Below are positions 22,219 through 25,230 of a stretch of 25,230 bases of DNA, piece by piece. Made by a program: the position numbers and the translations under genes. Source of the DNA: Gemmatimonas phototrophica (GTDB taxonomy: Bacteria > Gemmatimonadota > Gemmatimonadetes > Longimicrobiales > Gaopeijiaceae); the NCBI GenBank assembly GCA_945876015.1, contig CAMCNM010000001.1, forward strand, positions 1 to 25,230, read 5' to 3'. How positions within the stretch are numbered: the first letter of the stretch is position 1; each line of letters opens with the position of its first letter. Below the pieces are notes generated by a model. That model made no database searches. It was not told the DNA's origin and saw only the letters and a program-made list of their open reading frames with translations.

Positions 22219-23088
22219 ATGAAGGAGCGCGCGATCGGCTGGGCGCTGTTCGCGTGCGCCGGTCTGTCCACGCTCGTCACCGCGGGCATCGTGTGCATCC
22301 TCCTGCGCGAGACGTTGGGCTTCTTCTCCGAGGTTTCGATCGTCGAATATCTGACGGGAACCGAGTGGACTCCCCAGTTCGGCGAAAAGCACTTCGGGGT
22401 CCTGCCGCTCGCGGCCGGCTCGCTCCTGATCGCGACGGGGGCGGCGATCGTCGCGGTGCCCATCGGGCTGCTGACCGCGATCTACATGAGCGAGTATGCG
22501 CGCCATCGCACGCGTTCCGTGCTCAAGCCCACGCTCGAGCTTCTCGCGGGCGTCCCGACGGTAGTCTACGGCTACTTCGCGCTGACGTTCATCACCCCGC
22601 TGATCCGCCAGTTCTTCCCCGAGACCGACATCTTCAACGCGGCGTCGGCGGCGGTGGTGGTGGGAATCATGATCATCCCGACCGTGTCGTCCCTGTCGGA
22701 GGACGCGCTGCGGGCGGTTCCGCAGGCGCTGCGCGAGGGCGCGTTCGGGCTGGGCGCGACCAAGCTCGAGGTATCGCTACGTGTGGTGGTGCCCGCCGCC
22801 CTCTCCGGGATCGTCGCCTCGTTCATCCTCGCGATTAGCCGCGCGGTGGGCGAGACGATGGCGGTGTCGATCGCCGCCGGCAACCTGGCGCAGCTCACGG
22901 CCAATCCGCTCAAGTCGATCCAGACGATGACGGCGTACGTCGTCCAGGTGAGCCTGGGCGACACCCCGCAGGGAACGATCGTCTACCAGACGCTCTTCGC
23001 CGTGGCGTTCACGCTCTTCCTCATCACGCTCGCGATGAACATTCTGTCGCAGTGGGTGATGAGGCGCTTCCGCGAGGTCTACGAGTAG
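22219..23088 (+). CDS. pstC: Phosphate ABC transporter permease PstC
   Basis: A 289-residue inner-membrane permease with about six helices. It forms the phosphate channel with PstA. Features are the N-terminal helix [20 protein letters not shown], the family segment [14 protein letters not shown], the [20 protein letters not shown] region, and the cytoplasmic EAA-like loop [20 protein letters not shown] that contacts PstB. The frame is open back to ATG 22132, which overlaps the pstS stop. I prefer ATG 22219 (MKERAIGW) because the 29 extra residues are encoded by the pstS hairpin and look unlike other PstC N-termini. Neither start has a good ribosome binding site, so 22132 remains possible. 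The TAG stop shares a base with the pstA GTG. Confidence 0.94.
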   Translation: MKERAIGWALFACAGLSTLVTAGIVCILLRETLGFFSEVSIVEYLTGTEWTPQFGEKHFGVLPLAAGSLLIATGAAIVAVPIGLLTAIYMSEYARHRTRSVLKPTLELLAGVPTVVYGYFALTFITPLIRQFFPETDIFNAASAAVVVGIMIIPTVSSLSEDALRAVPQALREGAFGLGATKLEVSLRVVVPAALSGIVASFILAISRAVGETMAVSIAAGNLAQLTANPLKSIQTMTAYVVQVSLGDTPQGTIVYQTLFAVAFTLFLITLAMNILSQWVMRRFREVYE

Positions 23089-24134
23089 TGGCGGAGAGCG
23101 TGCGCTCGGGCGGACGGTCCCGCCGGCGGAGTGGTGAGAAATCCCTCGACGAGCGGGAGCCGTTGGACCTTCGTCCGCGCGGTCCCCAGCACGCCGAGAT
23201 CACCGCGCTCGCTCGCGAGGCGGTGGACGAGACCGGGGCGGAAGAGCCGCGCGAACCGCCCATCCGGCTCGGCGCGCAGACCACGCTGGGCGAGCGCCGG
23301 CGCCGGACCCTGGGCCTCGCGTTCCACGTCCTCTGTGCGGGCGCGGCGATGGTGGGCGTGCTCTCGCTGGTCGTGCTTCTGGGCCAGGTGCTGCACGACG
23401 GCCTCGGTCAGATCGACCGCGATTTTCTGACGAGCTTCGCGTCGCGTATCCCGGAGAGGGCGGGGATCAAGGCCGCCCTGGTGGGGAGCCTCTGGATGCT
23501 AGCCCTCACCGCGGTCATCGCGTTCCCCCTTTCGGTGGGCGCGGCGATCTACCTCGAGGAATACGCGCCCAAGAGCTGGATCACGACGACCATCCAGACC
23601 AACATCGCGAACCTCGCCGGGGTGCCTTCCATCGTATACGGCATCCTCGGGCTCGCCCTCTTCGTGCGCGCGATGGGGCTCGGCCGGAGCCTGCTGTCCG
23701 GCGCGCTCACGCTGTCGCTCCTGATCCTCCCGGTCATCATCCTCGCCTCCCAGGAGGCGATCCGGGCGGTGCCCGATTCGATCCGTCAGGCGGCGTACGG
23801 GCTCGGCGCGACGCGCTGGCAGGCGGTGCGGCTCCAGGTGCTGCCGATGGCATTGCCCGGCATCCTGACCGGGACGATCCTGGCGCTCTCCCGCGCCGTG
23901 GGAGAGACCGCGCCGCTGATCATGATCGGCGCGCTCTCGTTCGTCGCGTTCACGCCGCAGGGGCCGCTCGATCAGTTCACGGTGCTGCCGCTCCAGATCT
24001 TCAACTGGGTTTCTCGTCCTCAGGAGGAGTTCCGCCAGCTCGCCGCTGGCGCGATCCTCGTGTTGCTCGCCATGCTCCTCGCAATGAACGGCGTCGCGAT
24101 CTTCCTACGAAACCGCTACCAGAGACGGCACTAG
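23088..24134 (+). CDS. pstA: Phosphate ABC transporter permease PstA with extended N-terminus
   Basis: A 348-residue inner-membrane permease partner of PstC. It starts at GTG 23088 within TAGTG, a one-base overlap with the pstC stop. The core begins near residue 76 with the helix [20 protein letters not shown]. It contains [20 protein letters not shown], the helix [20 protein letters not shown] with [27 protein letters not shown], and the EAA-like loop [20 protein letters not shown]. The first 70 or so residues are a hydrophilic, Arg/Glu-rich cytoplasmic extension that PstA proteins usually lack or have much shorter. An internal GTG near 23222 could be a shorter start. The stop overlaps the pstB GTG by one base in the same TAGTG arrangement. 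Confidence 0.94.
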   Translation: MAESVRSGGRSRRRSGEKSLDEREPLDLRPRGPQHAEITALAREAVDETGAEEPREPPIRLGAQTTLGERRRRTLGLAFHVLCAGAAMVGVLSLVVLLGQVLHDGLGQIDRDFLTSFASRIPERAGIKAALVGSLWMLALTAVIAFPLSVGAAIYLEEYAPKSWITTTIQTNIANLAGVPSIVYGILGLALFVRAMGLGRSLLSGALTLSLLILPVIILASQEAIRAVPDSIRQAAYGLGATRWQAVRLQVLPMALPGILTGTILALSRAVGETAPLIMIGALSFVAFTPQGPLDQFTVLPLQIFNWVSRPQEEFRQLAAGAILVLLAMLLAMNGVAIFLRNRYQRRH

Positions 24135-24916
24135 TGGCCACCGTTCACGAGATCGACACCGGCGGCCACGCCCCCGCGCTCGAGGCCCGCAATCTCTCCG
24201 TATTCTACGGGGAGAAGCAGGCCGTGAAGGACGTCAGCCTGGTGATTCCCGCGCACCAGGTGGTCGCGCTCATCGGGCCGTCGGGCTGCGGCAAGAGCAC
24301 GCTGCTCCGTTGCTTCAACCGGATGAACGACCTCGTGATCGGCGCCCGCATCGAGGGCGAGGTTCTGTTCCACGGACAGAACCTCTACGACTCCGACGTC
24401 GATCCGGTCGAGGTGCGCCGGCGTATCGGGATGGTGTTCCAGAAGCCGAACCCGTTTCCCAAGTCGGTCTACGAGAACGCCGCGTTCGGCCCCCGCATCC
24501 AGGGCTTCAAGGGCGATCTCGACGATCTCGTCGAGGAGTCGCTCCGCGCGGCGGCGCTGTGGGACGAGGTGAGCGACCGCCTGTCGGAATCGGCGTACAC
24601 GTTGTCCGGCGGACAGCAGCAGCGGCTTTGCATCGCGCGTACGCTGGCCGTGAAGCCGGAGATCGTCCTCATGGACGAGCCGGCCTCCGCGCTCGACCCC
24701 ATCGCGACGCAGAAGATCGAAGATCTCATCTGGGAGCTGAAGGAGCGCTACACGATCGTGATCGTCACCCACAACATGCAGCAGGCCGCGCGCATCTCGG
24801 ACTACGCGGCGTTCCTCTATATGGGCGAGCTGATCGAGTACGGGCCGACCGACACGATCTTCACGAACCCGAAAGAGGAGAGGACGGAGTCCTACGTGAC
24901 GGGGAGGTTCGGATGA
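24134..24916 (+). CDS. pstB: Phosphate ABC transporter ATPase PstB
   Basis: A 260-residue cytoplasmic ATPase driving PstCA. Walker A is GPSGCGKST (about 51-59), the Q-loop [17 protein letters not shown], the signature [15 protein letters not shown], Walker [15 protein letters not shown] and the switch histidine [14 protein letters not shown]. The segment [20 protein letters not shown] and the [16 protein letters not shown] end are characteristic of PstB. It starts at GTG 24134, sharing a base with the pstA stop, so translation is probably coupled. The TGA stop overlaps the phoU ATG by four bases (ATGA). Confidence 0.97.
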   Translation: MATVHEIDTGGHAPALEARNLSVFYGEKQAVKDVSLVIPAHQVVALIGPSGCGKSTLLRCFNRMNDLVIGARIEGEVLFHGQNLYDSDVDPVEVRRRIGMVFQKPNPFPKSVYENAAFGPRIQGFKGDLDDLVEESLRAAALWDEVSDRLSESAYTLSGGQQQRLCIARTLAVKPEIVLMDEPASALDPIATQKIEDLIWELKERYTIVIVTHNMQQAARISDYAAFLYMGELIEYGPTDTIFTNPKEERTESYVTGRFG

Positions 24917-25230
24917 TGCTACCAGAGCAGCAGCGCCGGCGGCGCCGCTTCCACGACGAGCTGGACGGCCTCCAGGACAAGCTCCTGGAGATGGCCGGCA
25001 TCGTCGAGGAGCTGGTCCGCGTGTCGGTCCACGCGCTCGAGCGGCGCGATCCGAAGCCGTCCGAGTGGGTCAAGGCGGAGGACGACCGGGTGGACCAGCT
25101 CGAGATCGAGATCGACGAGCGCGCCATGGAGCTCCTGGCGCTCCAGCAGCCGATGGCGCGCGACCTCCGCCAGGTGGTCGCGACGCTCAAGGTCGCGAAC
25201 GACCTGGAGCGGGTGGGGGACCACGCGGTG
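24913..25230 (+). CDS. phoU: Phosphate signalling regulator PhoU, N-terminal part
   Basis: The first 106 residues of a protein that continues past the window end. It begins [20 protein letters not shown], followed by helices [20 protein letters not shown] and [20 protein letters not shown], then [20 protein letters not shown] and [13 protein letters not shown]. The LQQPxARDLR and DLERVGDHA motifs are the PhoU hallmark; the latter belongs to the ExxxD metal-binding repeats. PhoU represses PhoR signalling when PstSCAB is saturated with phosphate. ATG 24913 overlaps the pstB stop (ATGA), with GGGGAGG shortly upstream; ATG 24916 is the next codon. The start and placement fit the standard pstSCAB-phoU operon. 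Confidence 0.95.
   Translation, partial: MMLPEQQRRRRRFHDELDGLQDKLLEMAGIVEELVRVSVHALERRDPKPSEWVKAEDDRVDQLEIEIDERAMELLALQQPMARDLRQVVATLKVANDLERVGDHAV

Overview
The window looks like a chromosomal segment of a high-GC Gram-negative (diderm) bacterium. The diderm call rests on several lipoproteins, a TonB-dependent outer-membrane receptor, and a fragment resembling the C-terminus of a Kdo/glycosyl transferase. One promoter-like sequence, TTG-N18-TAGCTTTG, fits the TAnnTTTG consensus of Bacteroidota-type sigma factors. Together with the receptor/beta-helix lipoprotein pair and the very high GC at third codon positions, this suggests an FCB-group lineage such as Gemmatimonadota. That placement is inference, not proof. 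I see no phage genes, insertion sequences, CRISPR arrays, tRNA or rRNA.

Left part (1-11.7 kb), housekeeping and accessory genes. In order: the tail of a probable glycosyltransferase, a single-domain rhodanese, a putative glycoside hydrolase of the DUF4015 type overlapped by a haloalkane-dehalogenase-like alpha/beta hydrolase, and a convergent ABC exporter. A TerB-like protein plus a 49-residue membrane protein follow, closed by a strong terminator. Then come a lipoprotein of unknown function, a glutamate/aspartate-type symporter with changed sodium-site residues, a DUF1499-like protein with no ordinary start codon, a SIMPL-domain periplasmic protein, a long-form sugar-1-phosphate nucleotidylyltransferase and an M20 peptidase.

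Middle part (11.8-18.1 kb), outer-membrane and envelope genes. A 928-residue TonB-dependent receptor is followed by a 569-residue lipoprotein (fibronectin-type domain plus a parallel-beta-helix-like domain). Two more exported proteins lie convergent to each other; one has a metallopeptidase-like motif with a displaced histidine.

Right part (18.1-25.2 kb), a complete phosphate-starvation locus: phoB, phoR, pstS, pstC, pstA, pstB and the start of phoU, all on the + strand. The pst genes are coupled by 1- to 4-base overlaps, except that a 12-bp perfect hairpin separates pstS from the likely pstC start.

The observation linking the middle and right parts is a shared direct repeat. GT(T/G)AC recurs at exactly 11-bp spacing upstream of pstS, of the TonB receptor and of the beta-helix lipoprotein. 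This has the geometry of a PhoB box. I infer that the receptor and lipoprotein belong to the Pho regulon and may form an outer-membrane uptake or scavenging system for phosphate or phosphorylated compounds, feeding PstSCAB. The ligand is unknown.
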